Position numbers and translations under genes: made by a program | Part shown: positions 1 to 8,358 of the stretch, piece by piece | Layout: every line of letters begins with the position of its first letter | Position numbering within the stretch: the first letter of the stretch is position 1 | Notes under the pieces: model-generated | The model's database searches: none | What the model was told of the DNA's origin: nothing | What the model saw: the letters and a program-made list of their open reading frames with translations, nothing else | From: Amycolatopsis camponoti | GTDB lineage: Bacteria > Actinomycetota > Actinomycetes > Mycobacteriales > Pseudonocardiaceae | Assembly (NCBI RefSeq): GCF_902497555.1 | Contig: NZ_CABVGP010000001.1 | Coordinates: 2,708,501 to 2,772,500 of the forward strand | Length of the DNA stretch: 64,000 bases | Direction of reading: 5' to 3'

Positions 1-1
1 C

Positions 2-409
2 GACAGCTTCCTGCGCGCCCACCAGCGGTACGGCGCCCACCCGCTGGACGACGCGGGGTGCGATCGGTACGTCGCCGAGACCGCGGTCGTCGCCCGCAAG
101 CTCGGCGTGCCCGGCCCGCCGGTCACCGTGGCCGCACTCGAAGAAGCGCTCGCGACGTACCGGCCGGAGCTCCACGGCACTCGCGACGCCCGGCTGGCGG
201 CTCGCTTCCTGCTGGTCACCCCGCCGGTTCCGTGGGCGGCGAAGCCTCCTTACGCGGCGTTGGCGGCGTCGGCGGCCGCGATGCTGCCCGGCTGGGCGCG
301 GCCGGAACTGCGGTTGCCGCACCTGCCGGTGGCCGAGTCCACCCTCGTCCGCGTCGCCGGTCTGAGCGTCGTCAAGGCGGCTCGCTGGGTGATGACCGCA
401 CCCGGGTGA
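2..409 (+). CDS. DUF2236 (MpaB/latex-clearing-type) oxygenase, C-terminal part
   Basis: The reading frame is open from the window edge to a TGA at 407-409, so only the last ~135 residues are visible. They contain a conserved-looking stretch HQRYGAHPLDD, then Y-x-A-E and ARKLG, then a helical tail with YRPELHG, PPYAALAA and a C-terminal ARWVMTAPG. This is the C-terminal half of the oxygenase MpaB/DUF2236 family, which includes haem proteins such as latex-clearing protein. The catalytic N-terminal part is outside the window. The family call rests on the overall pattern; the substrate is unknown. Confidence 0.7.
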   Translation, partial: DSFLRAHQRYGAHPLDDAGCDRYVAETAVVARKLGVPGPPVTVAALEEALATYRPELHGTRDARLAARFLLVTPPVPWAAKPPYAALAASAAAMLPGWARPELRLPHLPVAESTLVRVAGLSVVKAARWVMTAPG

Positions 410-715
410 TTTTCGCCATGCGGCGCGAAAACGCGCTAATGGCGAACGTGTCCAACGGAAAATACTGCACGGTCACAATGATTCCGATTTGGAATTGATG
501 TATTTTGATCGGCGTACCAAGCGTTGCTCCGATTGTCTGTTGACAGCACTTTCGAGAATGCCGACACTGTTTCACGGCAGCGGTTTCCGCTGCCTTCGAG
601 GGGTTGCCTGATTCGCCGATCCCGGGGAGATCGGCCGTCATCCGATGTTTTCGCACGCTCGGCGCCGTGGTTGCCACGCGCCGGTTTCGTGCAATTCCTG
701 TTCGAGGGAGGAACC
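410..715. other. intergenic region, promoter of the secreted protease
   Basis: These 306 bases between the DUF2236 gene and the protease are clearly less GC-rich than the surroundings. A TTGACA hexamer lies at 540-545 and could be a -35 element for the protease gene. The matching -10 around 563-568 (GACACT) is poor, so this is only a suggestion. A ribosome binding site (GAGGGAGG, about 704-712) precedes the protease ATG. I see no gene in this stretch. Confidence 0.4.
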
Positions 716-1693
716 ATGAGAATTCGTGCTTCGCGGTTGAAGACCCTGCTGGTGTCGGCCGGTCTTGTGGCCGGCGCCGCGCTGGTCTCCGCACCGCTCG
801 CGTCCGCGGCGTCGCCGGACGGTGTAGTGCAGTCTCCGCAGGTCGGCCAGTTCGCTCAGGGACAGCTCGAGAAGTTCTGGACGCCGGAGCGGCTGCGGAG
901 TGCCCGACCGGTCGCCCAGGACGCGCCGAAGGCCGCCGCGGTACCTCAGGTCGCTTCGCCGGTGCTGACGCCCGGCGGTGACCAGTTCGGCAACGCGCAG
1001 GCCGCACGGCCCTACACATCGGACTTCAACACGCGGGTGACCGGCAAGGTCTTCTTCTTCAACCCGCGGGACGGCCTGACCTACGTGTGCTCCGGCTCGG
1101 TGATCAACTCCACCGGGAAGAGCGTGGTCGCCACCGCGGCGCACTGCGTGTTCCAGGGCGGGGCCGGCCAGTCGGTGTGGAGCCAGAACTTCATCTTCAT
1201 CCCGTCCTACGACAACAACAGCCGCCCGCTGGGCACGTGGAGCGCGGCGACGTTCTGGATCCCGACGACGTACTTCAACCACGGCAATGACGGTGTCACC
1301 CACGAAGACGACGTCGCGACCGTGGCGATCGCCGCCCAGGGTGCCTCGAAGATCACCAACGTGGTCGGCGGCCTCGGCTGGGTGTCGAACAACTCCGGCA
1401 CGATCAACGGCTTCGACACCCACGGGTACCCGCAGGAGCTGTACGGCGGCCAGAACCAGCTGCGCTGCCTCGGCAACGGCCGGAACGCCGGCGGTTTCAA
1501 CGGCGACACCTACTTGTTCACGAACAACTGCGTCGCGTTCGGCGGCTGGAGCGGTGGCCCGGTGATCAACGGCAGCAACCAGCTGCTCGGCGTCACCTCC
1601 GGCAGTGACCGGTCCACCAACTCGTTCTACGCGCGTACCGCGTCGAACACGTGGGTCCCGGTGCTCAACGCCGCCCAGGCGGCCGGGTTCTAG
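716..1693 (+). CDS. secreted trypsin-like serine protease
   Basis: This is a 325-residue protein with an N-terminal signal peptide: an Arg/Lys-rich start, a hydrophobic stretch and a cleavage region ending ASAA near residue 33. The catalytic triad of a chymotrypsin-fold protease is visible as His143 in TAAHC, Asp198/199 in HEDDVA, and Ser279 in GGWSGGP. The start is the ATG preceded by GAGGGAGG at good spacing; upstream in-frame codons are in non-coding-like sequence. Between signal and catalytic domain lies a ~75-residue propeptide-like region. It is probably exported by Sec and acts outside the cell. It resembles actinomycete V8/trypsin-like peptidases. The substrate is unknown. Confidence 0.85.
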   Translation: MRIRASRLKTLLVSAGLVAGAALVSAPLASAASPDGVVQSPQVGQFAQGQLEKFWTPERLRSARPVAQDAPKAAAVPQVASPVLTPGGDQFGNAQAARPYTSDFNTRVTGKVFFFNPRDGLTYVCSGSVINSTGKSVVATAAHCVFQGGAGQSVWSQNFIFIPSYDNNSRPLGTWSAATFWIPTTYFNHGNDGVTHEDDVATVAIAAQGASKITNVVGGLGWVSNNSGTINGFDTHGYPQELYGGQNQLRCLGNGRNAGGFNGDTYLFTNNCVAFGGWSGGPVINGSNQLLGVTSGSDRSTNSFYARTASNTWVPVLNAAQAAGF

Positions 1694-1719
1694 GACGGCC
1701 GGAGCAAGCGTCCGACCAT

Positions 1720-1747
1720 CGCCCGCCGGAACCACTTCCGGCGGGCG
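1720..1747. terminator. bidirectional hairpin between protease and RsbW-like gene
   Basis: A perfect 12-bp stem (CGCCCGCCGGAA paired with TTCCGGCGGGCG) closes a 4-base loop, CCAC. It lies between the ends of two converging genes, 27 bases after the protease stop and 24 bases before the end of the minus-strand gene. No T-tract follows, as is common for actinobacterial terminators. Confidence 0.7.
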
Positions 1748-1770
1748 CGCCGCCGGTTCCGGAGCCCGGT

Positions 1771-2184
1771 TCACTTCGTGGGCATCAGGGCCCAGACCGT
1801 CTTCTCCGCGGCGTCGTGGTGGACGCCCCAGTCGAGCGTCAGGCTCGCGACCACCGCCAAGCCGGTGCCGGCACCGCGGGCTCCGTCGCGGATGGCCGCC
1901 AGGGTCTGTGCCTTGCCGGGTGCGGCGTCGGTGACTTCGAGCAGCAACCCGGTGCGGTGGCGGCTGTACCGCAGCCGCAGCGGGACGCCGGTGTGGTCGT
2001 AGGCGTTGGTGACCAGCTCGTCGGCGACGAGCACGGTGTACCCCAGCGCGGCCGCGGGGGCCGTTCCGAACGTGAGCCGGCCCGCGAGCCAGCGCCGGAC
2101 CACCGGCGGGTCCGGCCGGAGCCGGAGGTCGTAGACGCCTTCGGCGACCTCGGCGACCCGCGCGCACAGGCGGTCAGTGTCCAT
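1771..2184 (-). CDS. RsbW-like ATP-binding regulatory protein (HATPase_c_2 type)
   Basis: This 137-residue single-domain GHKL ATPase has an N-box ADELVTNAYDH and a G-box GAGTGLAVVASL, followed by LDWGVH. The family comprises anti-sigma factor/serine kinases related to RsbW and SpoIIAB, many of them orphans in actinomycetes. The ATG at 2184 is preceded by GAGG at suitable distance; a longer frame upstream would run into the divergent MerR promoter. No partner sigma or anti-anti-sigma gene is adjacent, so its target is unknown. Confidence 0.8.
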   Translation of the reverse strand: MDTDRLCARVAEVAEGVYDLRLRPDPPVVRRWLAGRLTFGTAPAAALGYTVLVADELVTNAYDHTGVPLRLRYSRHRTGLLLEVTDAAPGKAQTLAAIRDGARGAGTGLAVVASLTLDWGVHHDAAEKTVWALMPTK

Positions 2185-2318
2185 TGCCGCACCTCGTTCC
2201 GTCCGGACCGTTCGATGCACTCTCGATCCAACCGGCGAAGAATCGCCGCCTGACCGGCGCCGATGACCCCGGTCGGCCCTCACTTCGTGATTCAATACGC
2301 GTCCACGGAGGAGGCCGG

Positions 2319-3170
2319 ATGAGCAACACCGCCGGGACGCGGTCCTTCAGCTCGAGCGAGGTCGCGCGGACGCTCGGGGTGTCGCAGGTGACGCTGCGGA
2401 CCTGGGAGCAGCGGTACGGGATCGGCGCCGCGGAGCGGGAAGCGAACGGCCGGCGGCGGTACACGCCCGAGGACGTCGAGCGGCTGCGCCGGATGCGGGC
2501 CCTGCAGGCCCAGGGAACCAGCGCGGGCGACGCCGCCCGGCTGGTGCTGGAGCGGTCGGCCGCCGGAGCGACCGCCGGGCAGCGACGGCAACGGCTCGCC
2601 GAGACGGCGGAGCAGCTCGACCTGGCCACCATGGGCAGCCTGGTCGAAGACGCGCTCGCCACCCTGGGCGTCGCGAAGACGTGGACCGACGTCATCGCGC
2701 CGGTGCTGCGCGCCATCGGGGAACGCTGGGCGCAGCGCGGCGACCGCAACGCCATGGCCGCGGAGTGGGCGCTGGCGACGGCGGCGTCTGGGGCCCTGGA
2801 CCGGTACCGGCCGCCCGCACCGTCTCGGGCGGGCTCGGGGCCCGTCGTCTTCGTGTGCGGTCCGGCCGAGCGCCACGAGCTGCCGGTCAAGATGCTCAGC
2901 GCCGCGCTCAACGACGACGGGGCACCGGCGATCTTCCTGAACGGCCTGGTGTCGCTCGACGTCCTGCGCGTGGTCGCCACCCGGTTCGTGCCGAGCGCCG
3001 TGGTCGTGTGGTCGATGACGTCGCAGTCCGCGGACGTGCGGATCCTGCGCACGTTGCACGGCGACGGCGTGCCGGTGCGTCCGGCCGGCCCCGGCTGGCG
3101 GGGGCTGCCGACCGTGGGCGACCTCGTGCCGCCGTCATTCACCGCGGCCCTGGCCGGGTTCGGCGGCTGA
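2319..3170 (+). CDS. MerR-family regulator with cobalamin-binding domain (CarH/LitR type)
   Basis: This 283-residue protein has an N-terminal MerR winged helix (residues ~6-75: SSSEVARTLGVSQVTLRTWEQRYG...RRRYTPEDVERLRRM), a helical bundle (~95-155) and a Rossmann-like B12-binding domain (~165-283). His186 in AERHELP matches the lower axial cobalamin ligand of CarH. The CarH upper-face motif W-x9-E-H is altered: W137 is followed 12 residues later by E149-W150. CarH/LitR proteins use adenosylcobalamin as a light sensor and repress target genes in the dark. Whether this copy binds AdoCbl and senses light is uncertain. The start follows GGAGGAG at 2307-2313. It is divergent from the RsbW-like gene. 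Confidence 0.85.
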   Translation: MSNTAGTRSFSSSEVARTLGVSQVTLRTWEQRYGIGAAEREANGRRRYTPEDVERLRRMRALQAQGTSAGDAARLVLERSAAGATAGQRRQRLAETAEQLDLATMGSLVEDALATLGVAKTWTDVIAPVLRAIGERWAQRGDRNAMAAEWALATAASGALDRYRPPAPSRAGSGPVVFVCGPAERHELPVKMLSAALNDDGAPAIFLNGLVSLDVLRVVATRFVPSAVVVWSMTSQSADVRILRTLHGDGVPVRPAGPGWRGLPTVGDLVPPSFTAALAGFGG

Positions 3171-3434
3171 CCGCGGGAGCCCCGGTCGCCGGTACCGGTG
3201 GACGCGGTCGTGGCGGCGCGGCGGGACGTCGTTGGCGATGAGCACGGCGGCCCAGGGCAGCGGGACGGAGATCGCCAGGAACACCAGGGCCAGCCACCAG
3301 ATGTGCGCGGTGAGCCCGGCGAGGACCAGGCACGGGATCCGGCAGGCCATCATCACGACGTACTTGCGCCGCCGCCGGGCGAGTTGTTCGTCGGCCGACG
3401 GCGCGGCCGTGGTGATGAGGACCGGCGGGCTCAC
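3135..3434 (-). CDS. DUF3099 small membrane protein
   Basis: This 99-residue protein has the DUF3099 layout: an N-terminal VLITTAAPSADEQLARRRRKY motif-like region, two hydrophobic helices (about residues 28-45 and 48-67), then a basic PPRRHDRVHRYRR tail. The GTG start overlaps the TGA of the preceding membrane-protein gene (GTGA) and has AGGAG upstream, so the two are translationally coupled. Its last 36 bases overlap the end of the convergent MerR gene. The function of DUF3099 is not known. Confidence 0.8.
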   Translation of the reverse strand: MSPPVLITTAAPSADEQLARRRRKYVVMMACRIPCLVLAGLTAHIWWLALVFLAISVPLPWAAVLIANDVPPRRHDRVHRYRRPGLPRSAAEPGQGRGE

Positions 3435-3814
3435 GAGGTGCTCCTGGGGGTGGTGTGGACGGCGAGGACGGCCAGCGGACCGGCCGTGTTCTCCAGTACC
3501 TGGAGGAGAACCAGCCCCGGATGCCCGGGGAACCGCAGGGTCGCGGACCAGAGCGAGCCGGCGAGCAGGAAGCAGGCGAGCGCCGAGCCGACGGTGATCG
3601 CCGTGCCGCGCAGCCGCCGGTCGTGACTGTCCACAATGGTCAGGATCAGCGCGGCGTGGACGGTCAGCGCCAGTACGGCGGCCACGGCGGGCGACTCCAG
3701 GGGCAGCGACCGGAAACCGGTCGCCGTGGCGAACACGGACAAGAGCGCCGCTCCGGCCGCGCACCCGGCCGCGAGGCGGGTGGCGACGGCGTCGCGGGGC
3801 GCGAGGACGGTCAT
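3431..3814 (-). CDS. small four-helix membrane protein
   Basis: This 127-residue protein has four predicted membrane segments (about residues 12-33, 41-62, 68-94 and 98-122) and no soluble domain. It begins with an ATGA overlap on the cytochrome b stop and ends with a GTGA overlap on the DUF3099 start, so it is the middle gene of a three-gene operon. I do not recognise the family. The context suggests an accessory role next to the cytochrome b subunit, which is inference. Confidence 0.7.
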   Translation of the reverse strand: MTVLAPRDAVATRLAAGCAAGAALLSVFATATGFRSLPLESPAVAAVLALTVHAALILTIVDSHDRRLRGTAITVGSALACFLLAGSLWSATLRFPGHPGLVLLQVLENTAGPLAVLAVHTTPRSTS

Positions 3815-5379
3815 CGTCGCTCCCGGCTCAGCGCCCGGGTTTCCTCGGCCGGGTCCGGGGTCAGCAGCGATCCCGGGACGGCCTGGCCGGCGGAGCCCAG
3901 CTGGTTCATCTTCTTCGGCACCGGCGCGCCCTGGTAGTCGAGCGGGGTCGCGGCGAGCGGCTGGTGGATCTCGATGAACTCACCGTGCGGCAGCCGCTTG
4001 ATGATGCCCGTCTCGACGCCGTGGTCCAGCACCTCGCGGTCGGCTCGTTGCAGGCCGAGGCAGACCCGGTAGGTGATGAAATACGCCAACGGCGGTGCGA
4101 CGAGCAACCCGATCCGCCCGGCCCACGTCGTCGCGTTCAACGACAGGTCGAACTGGACGGCGAAGATGTCGTTGAAGCTCGACAACGTGAGCACGAGGAA
4201 GAACGCCATCGCCATCGCGCCGATGGAGGTGCGGACCGGTGCGTCGCGCGGACGCTGGAGCAGGTTGTGGTGCGCCGTGTCGCCCGAGAGTTTCCGTTCT
4301 ATGAAGGGGTAACTCAGTAGCAAGGTCACGAGCACCCCGATGCCGATGGCGCCGGCGAAGAAGACGGGCGGCACGGTGTGGTCGCCGAGGTAGACCTCCC
4401 ACGGCGGCCAGATCCGGAGCAGCCCGTCGGCCCACCCCATGTACCAGTCCGGCTGGGACCCGGCGGACACCTGGGAAGGGTTGTAGGGCCCGAAGTTCCA
4501 CACCGGGTTGATCTGGAACAGCCCCGACATCAACGCCAGCACCCCGACGACCAGGGTGAAGAACGCCCCGCCCTTCAACGCGAAGTACGGCATGATCCGC
4601 ACACCGACGACGTTGGTCTCCTTGCGCCGCACCCCCGGGAACTGGGTGTGCTTCTGGTACCACACCAGCGCCAGGTGCGCCCCGACCAGGGCGAGCATGA
4701 TGCCCGGCAGCAGCAGGATGTGCAGCGTGTACAACCGCGGGATGATCTGATCGCCCGGGAACTCCCCACCGAAGAGCGCCCAGTGGATCCAGGTACCGAT
4801 CACCGGCACCGACAACACGATCCCCGACAACGTCGCCCGGATACCGGTACCCGAGAGCAGGTCGTCCGGCAGCGAATACCCGAAGAAACCCTCGAAACAC
4901 CCGAGGATCAGCAGCAGCCCGCCGATCACCCAGTTGGCCTCACGCGGGCGCCGGAACGCGCCGGTGAAGAAGATCCGCAGCATGTGCACGGCCATCGACG
5001 CCACGAAGATCAGCGCCGCCCAGTGGTGCAGCTGCCGCATGAACAACCCACCGCGAACGTCGAACGAGAGGTCCAGGGTGGTGCGGAAGGCCTGCGACAT
5101 CTCCAGGCCCTGCATGTTCTTGAAGCTGCCGTGGTAGACGACCTCCTGCATCGAGGGGTCGAAGAACAGCGTCAGGTACACCCCGGTCAGCAACAGGATG
5201 ATGAAGCTGTAGAGCGCGATCTCGCCCAGCAGGAACGACCAGTGGGTCGGGAACACCTTGTTCAGCTGGTGCCGCAGGCCCTTGGCCGCGTGGTACCGCT
5301 GGTCGGCGTTGTCCGCGGCGTCGGCCAATGCCTTTTCGACCGGGCTCGACCCCTTGGTCGGCGTGGTGAGCGAACTCAT
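3811..5379 (-). CDS. qcrB: cytochrome bc1 complex cytochrome b subunit (orphan QcrB paralogue)
   Basis: This 522-residue protein has the actinobacterial QcrB architecture. Two pairs of haem-ligand histidines lie in [18 protein letters not shown] and in the PRLYTLH/GAHLAL segments, followed by a C-terminal membrane part and a cytosolic tail. In the respiratory chain QcrB carries haems bL and bH and oxidises menaquinol. Here there is no qcrC, qcrA or ctaE beside it; instead two small membrane proteins follow in overlap. It is therefore probably a second, stand-alone copy. The ATG at 5379 is chosen over a GTG two codons upstream because GGAGGAGG sits at correct distance only for the ATG. Confidence 0.88.
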   Translation of the reverse strand: MSSLTTPTKGSSPVEKALADAADNADQRYHAAKGLRHQLNKVFPTHWSFLLGEIALYSFIILLLTGVYLTLFFDPSMQEVVYHGSFKNMQGLEMSQAFRTTLDLSFDVRGGLFMRQLHHWAALIFVASMAVHMLRIFFTGAFRRPREANWVIGGLLLILGCFEGFFGYSLPDDLLSGTGIRATLSGIVLSVPVIGTWIHWALFGGEFPGDQIIPRLYTLHILLLPGIMLALVGAHLALVWYQKHTQFPGVRRKETNVVGVRIMPYFALKGGAFFTLVVGVLALMSGLFQINPVWNFGPYNPSQVSAGSQPDWYMGWADGLLRIWPPWEVYLGDHTVPPVFFAGAIGIGVLVTLLLSYPFIERKLSGDTAHHNLLQRPRDAPVRTSIGAMAMAFFLVLTLSSFNDIFAVQFDLSLNATTWAGRIGLLVAPPLAYFITYRVCLGLQRADREVLDHGVETGIIKRLPHGEFIEIHQPLAATPLDYQGAPVPKKMNQLGSAGQAVPGSLLTPDPAEETRALSRERR

Positions 5380-5435
5380 CGGCACCCCTCCTCCCGGCTC
5401 GTGCCTCGGCTTCGATCGTCACACCGGTGCGCCGC

Positions 5436-5479
5436 GAATGCACGTGGATGCATCGAAGATGCATCGCAAAGCATGGTCG
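5436..5479. promoter_or_regulatory. helically phased GCAT repeats, candidate MerR-B12 operator
   Basis: In the divergent promoter region between qcrB and the TIGR01777 gene, four related motifs occur: AATGCACG, GATGCATCG, GATGCATCG and AAGCATGG. Their GCA cores start at 5440, 5450, 5461 and 5471, spacings of 10, 11 and 10 bases. The two central copies are identical 9-mers and each contains the palindrome GATGCATC. CarH-type regulators bind tandem repeats of about 11 bp, and a MerR-B12 gene lies 2.3 kb away. The regulator-site link is inference. Confidence 0.45.
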
Positions 5480-5551
5480 AAATCGACGGAATTCAGCGGC
5501 AAAAGGTAAGGTCGAGGCGTCATCTGAGTCGGACCTGCATCGGAGGAGAAC

Positions 5552-6919
5552 GTGACCGTGGAGTTCTCGGGCGTGGTCTCCGCCCCGCTCGACGAAGTGT
5601 TCGCCTGGCATGGCCTGCCCGGGGCGATGACCCGGCTCACCCCGCCGTGGCAGCCGGTCCGGGTCGGCGCGGAGAGCGACTCCCTGCGTGACGGGACGGC
5701 CGAGCTGGTGCTGCCCGGCGGGCTGAAGTGGGCCGCGGCGCACGAGTCCGCCGGCTACCGGCCGCCGCACCAGTTCGTCGACCGGCTCGCCACGCCGGGC
5801 CTCTCGGCCGTCCTGCACTGGCGGCACACCCACCGGTTCGAAGCCGACGGCCCCGGCCGCACCGTGCTCACCGACCGCGTGGAGACGCCGGTGCCGGCGG
5901 CGGTGCTGCGCTCGATGTTCGCCTACCGGCACCGCCAGCTGGCCGCCGACCTGGCCGCGCAGCGGCGGTACTGGCACGAGCCGCTGACCGTCGCGGTGAC
6001 GGGCGCCGGCGGTCTGGTGGGCACCGCGCTGACGGCGTTGCTCACCACCGGCGGGCACCGGGTCGTCCGCCTGGTGCGCCGGACCGCGCGCACCCCGGAC
6101 GAGCGGACGTGGCGGCCGGAGGACCCCGCCGCGGACCTGCTCGCCGGGGTCGACGCGGTGGTGCACCTGGCCGGGGCTTCGGTGGCCGGACGGTTCGACG
6201 AGCGTCACCGGCGGGCCGTGCGGGACAGCCGGATCGGCCCGACCCGGAAGCTCGCCGAGCTCGCCGCCCGCACGCCGGACGGCCCGGGGGTGTTCGTCTC
6301 GGCGTCCGCGGTCGGCTTCTACGGGCCCGAGCGCGGCGACGAGGTGCTGACCGAGGACAGCGAGCGCGGAGACGGCTTCCTCGCCGACGTCGTCGAAGAG
6401 TGGGAGGCCGCCGCCGAACCGGCGTCCACGGCGGGGATCCGCGTGGTCCGGGTGCGGACGGGGCTGGTGCTCAGCCCGCGCGGGGGCGTGCTCCGGCTCC
6501 AGCGCCCGCTGTTCGCCGCGGGCCTGGGCGGGCCGCTGGGGACCGGCGGCCAGTGGATGCCGTGGATCGGCCTCGACGACCTGACCGACGTCTACCTGCG
6601 GGCGGTCACGGATCGGGCGCTCGACGGCGTGGTGAACGCCACCGGCCCCGAACCGGTGCGGAACGCCGAGTACACGCGCACCCTGGGGCAGGTGCTGCAC
6701 CGCCCGGCGGTCCTGGCCGTGCCGTCGTTCGGCCCGCGGCTGCTGCTCGGCCGCGAAGGGGCGCGCGAACTGGCGTTCGCCGACCAGCGGGTCCGGCCGG
6801 GGCGGCTGCTCGACGCCGGGCACGAGTTCCGTCACCGCCGGCTCGGCGACGCGCTCGCCCACGTGCTGGGCGCCACGACCGGATCGGACGCACGACCGAC
6901 CGTAGGAGAGCCGGTATGA
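5552..6919 (+). CDS. TIGR01777-family epimerase with N-terminal SRPBCC domain
   Basis: This 455-residue protein has two domains. Residues 1-145 form an SRPBCC/polyketide-cyclase-like ligand-binding domain. Residues ~148-450 form an NAD(P)-binding atypical SDR of the TIGR01777 family, with glycine motif TGAGGLVGTAL, HLAGASV, SASAVGFYG and a C-terminal AREL/ADQRVRPGRL. The GTG start follows CGGAGGAG. Its end overlaps the TspO gene (ATGA), so it heads a TIGR01777-tspO-SDR operon. Such genes are frequent in light- or B12-regulated LitR clusters, consistent with the phased repeats upstream. Its substrate is unknown. Confidence 0.85.
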   Translation: MTVEFSGVVSAPLDEVFAWHGLPGAMTRLTPPWQPVRVGAESDSLRDGTAELVLPGGLKWAAAHESAGYRPPHQFVDRLATPGLSAVLHWRHTHRFEADGPGRTVLTDRVETPVPAAVLRSMFAYRHRQLAADLAAQRRYWHEPLTVAVTGAGGLVGTALTALLTTGGHRVVRLVRRTARTPDERTWRPEDPAADLLAGVDAVVHLAGASVAGRFDERHRRAVRDSRIGPTRKLAELAARTPDGPGVFVSASAVGFYGPERGDEVLTEDSERGDGFLADVVEEWEAAAEPASTAGIRVVRVRTGLVLSPRGGVLRLQRPLFAAGLGGPLGTGGQWMPWIGLDDLTDVYLRAVTDRALDGVVNATGPEPVRNAEYTRTLGQVLHRPAVLAVPSFGPRLLLGREGARELAFADQRVRPGRLLDAGHEFRHRRLGDALAHVLGATTGSDARPTVGEPV

Positions 6920-7389
6920 CCACCCTCCCTCGACCCGCTCCGCCGCTGGCCCTGGCGGGGTTCGTCGCCGCGGTGGCCGTCGTCGCCACCGTCGGCAGTC
7001 TTGCCGCGACGCGGTCCCGCGTCGTCTACTCCGGACTGGCGCAGCCGCCGTGGGCGCCGCCGTCGTGGCTCTTCGGTCCGGTGTGGACGGTGCTCTACCT
7101 GACGATCGCCTTGTCCGGCTGGCTGTTCTGGCGTACCGGGGCGAGGCGGCGGGAGTTCGGCTGGTACGCGGCCGGGCTCGTGCTCAACGCCGCTTGGACG
7201 CCGTTGTTCTTCGCCGCGGGCGCCTACACCGTCGCGCTGGTGGAGATCGTCGTGCTCGACGTCGTGATCGTGGCGACCGCGGTCGTCTTCCGGCGCCGCT
7301 CGACGGCGGCGGCCGCCCTCCAGCTGCCTTATCTTGCTTGGACGCTCTTCGCGACGGCGCTCAACGCGGCGATCGTCGTCCTGAACTGA
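6916..7389 (+). CDS. tspO: TspO/MBR family tryptophan-rich sensory protein
   Basis: This 157-residue membrane protein has five predicted helices and the family signature PPWAPPSWLFGPVWTVLY, followed by WLFW and the LNAAWTPLFF segment. TspO proteins bind porphyrins and related ligands and act in stress or light-dependent regulation in bacteria. Its ATG overlaps the TGA of the TIGR01777 gene, implying coupled translation. The SDR gene follows 13 bases later. Confidence 0.9.
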   Translation: MTTLPRPAPPLALAGFVAAVAVVATVGSLAATRSRVVYSGLAQPPWAPPSWLFGPVWTVLYLTIALSGWLFWRTGARRREFGWYAAGLVLNAAWTPLFFAAGAYTVALVEIVVLDVVIVATAVVFRRRSTAAAALQLPYLAWTLFATALNAAIVVLN

Positions 7390-7402
7390 TCGGAGTTCTT
7401 CG

Positions 7403-8344
7403 TTGCTGCTCGACACCCTGCTCGACCGCACCGTGGTCGTCGGCTACTCCCGCTTCGGCTACGCGCTGCGGCGCCGCACCTGGCCGGCGGACGACCCCGC
7501 GCCGGACGCGCTGCGCGGCCGGGTGGCGCTGGTGACCGGGGCCGGCTCGGGCCTCGGCGAAGCGACGGCCGCCGGGCTGGCCCGCCTGGGCGCGGAAGTG
7601 GTGCTGGTGGTGCGCAACGTCGAACGCGGGGAGCGGGCGCTGAGCCGCGTCCGCGCGGCCGTCCCGGAGGCGAAGGTCCGGACGGCTCGGTGCGATGTCG
7701 CCGATTTCGCTTCGGTGCGCGAGTTCGCGGCGACGGAGCCGCGCGTGGACGTGCTCGTCCACAACGCCGGGGTGCTCCCGCCGCGGCGGGAGGAAAGCGT
7801 GGCCGGGCACGAGATCACGTTCGCCACGCACGTGCTCGGACCGCTGCTGCTGACCGAGCTGCTGCGTCCCGCGTTGCGGGCGTCGGCGGACGCCCGGGTG
7901 ATCTGGGTGTCGTCCGGCGGGATGTACACCCAGAAGCTCGCGGCCGACGACCCGGAGTACCGCGGCGGCCGCTACCGAGGCGCGACCGCGTACGCGCGCA
8001 CGAAGCGGATGCAGGTGGAGCTCACGCCGGCGCTCGCCGAACGCTGGCGTCCGGACGGCATCGCGGTGCACAGCACGCACCCCGGCTGGGCGGACACCCC
8101 GGGCCTGGCCGGCTCGCTCCCGTCGTTCCGGCGGCTGCTCGAGCCCGCGCTGCGCACCGCCGAGGAAGGCGCCGACACGGCGGTCTGGCTGGCGGCGACC
8201 CGGCTCGGACCGCCGGCCGGCCGGTTCTGGCACGACCGGCGGGACCGGCCCACGCACGTGCTGCCCGGCACGCGACCGGCGCCCGGTGACGTGGAACGGC
8301 TGCTGCGGTTCTGCCTGGATGCCATCGGACCCATCGGACGCTGA
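7403..8344 (+). CDS. SDR-family NAD(P)-dependent oxidoreductase (DHRS12-like)
   Basis: This 313-residue short-chain dehydrogenase has the cofactor motif TGAGSGLG, HNAG at the NNAG position, the catalytic Ser in WVSSGG, and YARTK as Y-x3-K. It has an extra ~40-residue N-terminus before the Rossmann fold and a long C-terminal tail (TAVWLAATRLGPPAGRFWHDR), typical of DHRS12-like members. The TTG start is supported by CGGAG at the expected distance and by lack of a nearby ATG or GTG. It is the last gene of the TIGR01777-tspO operon. The reaction is likely reduction of a lipid-type carbonyl, but this cannot be read from sequence. Confidence 0.85.
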   Translation: MLLDTLLDRTVVVGYSRFGYALRRRTWPADDPAPDALRGRVALVTGAGSGLGEATAAGLARLGAEVVLVVRNVERGERALSRVRAAVPEAKVRTARCDVADFASVREFAATEPRVDVLVHNAGVLPPRREESVAGHEITFATHVLGPLLLTELLRPALRASADARVIWVSSGGMYTQKLAADDPEYRGGRYRGATAYARTKRMQVELTPALAERWRPDGIAVHSTHPGWADTPGLAGSLPSFRRLLEPALRTAEEGADTAVWLAATRLGPPAGRFWHDRRDRPTHVLPGTRPAPGDVERLLRFCLDAIGPIGR

Positions 8345-8358
8345 GCACTGTCGCCGGG

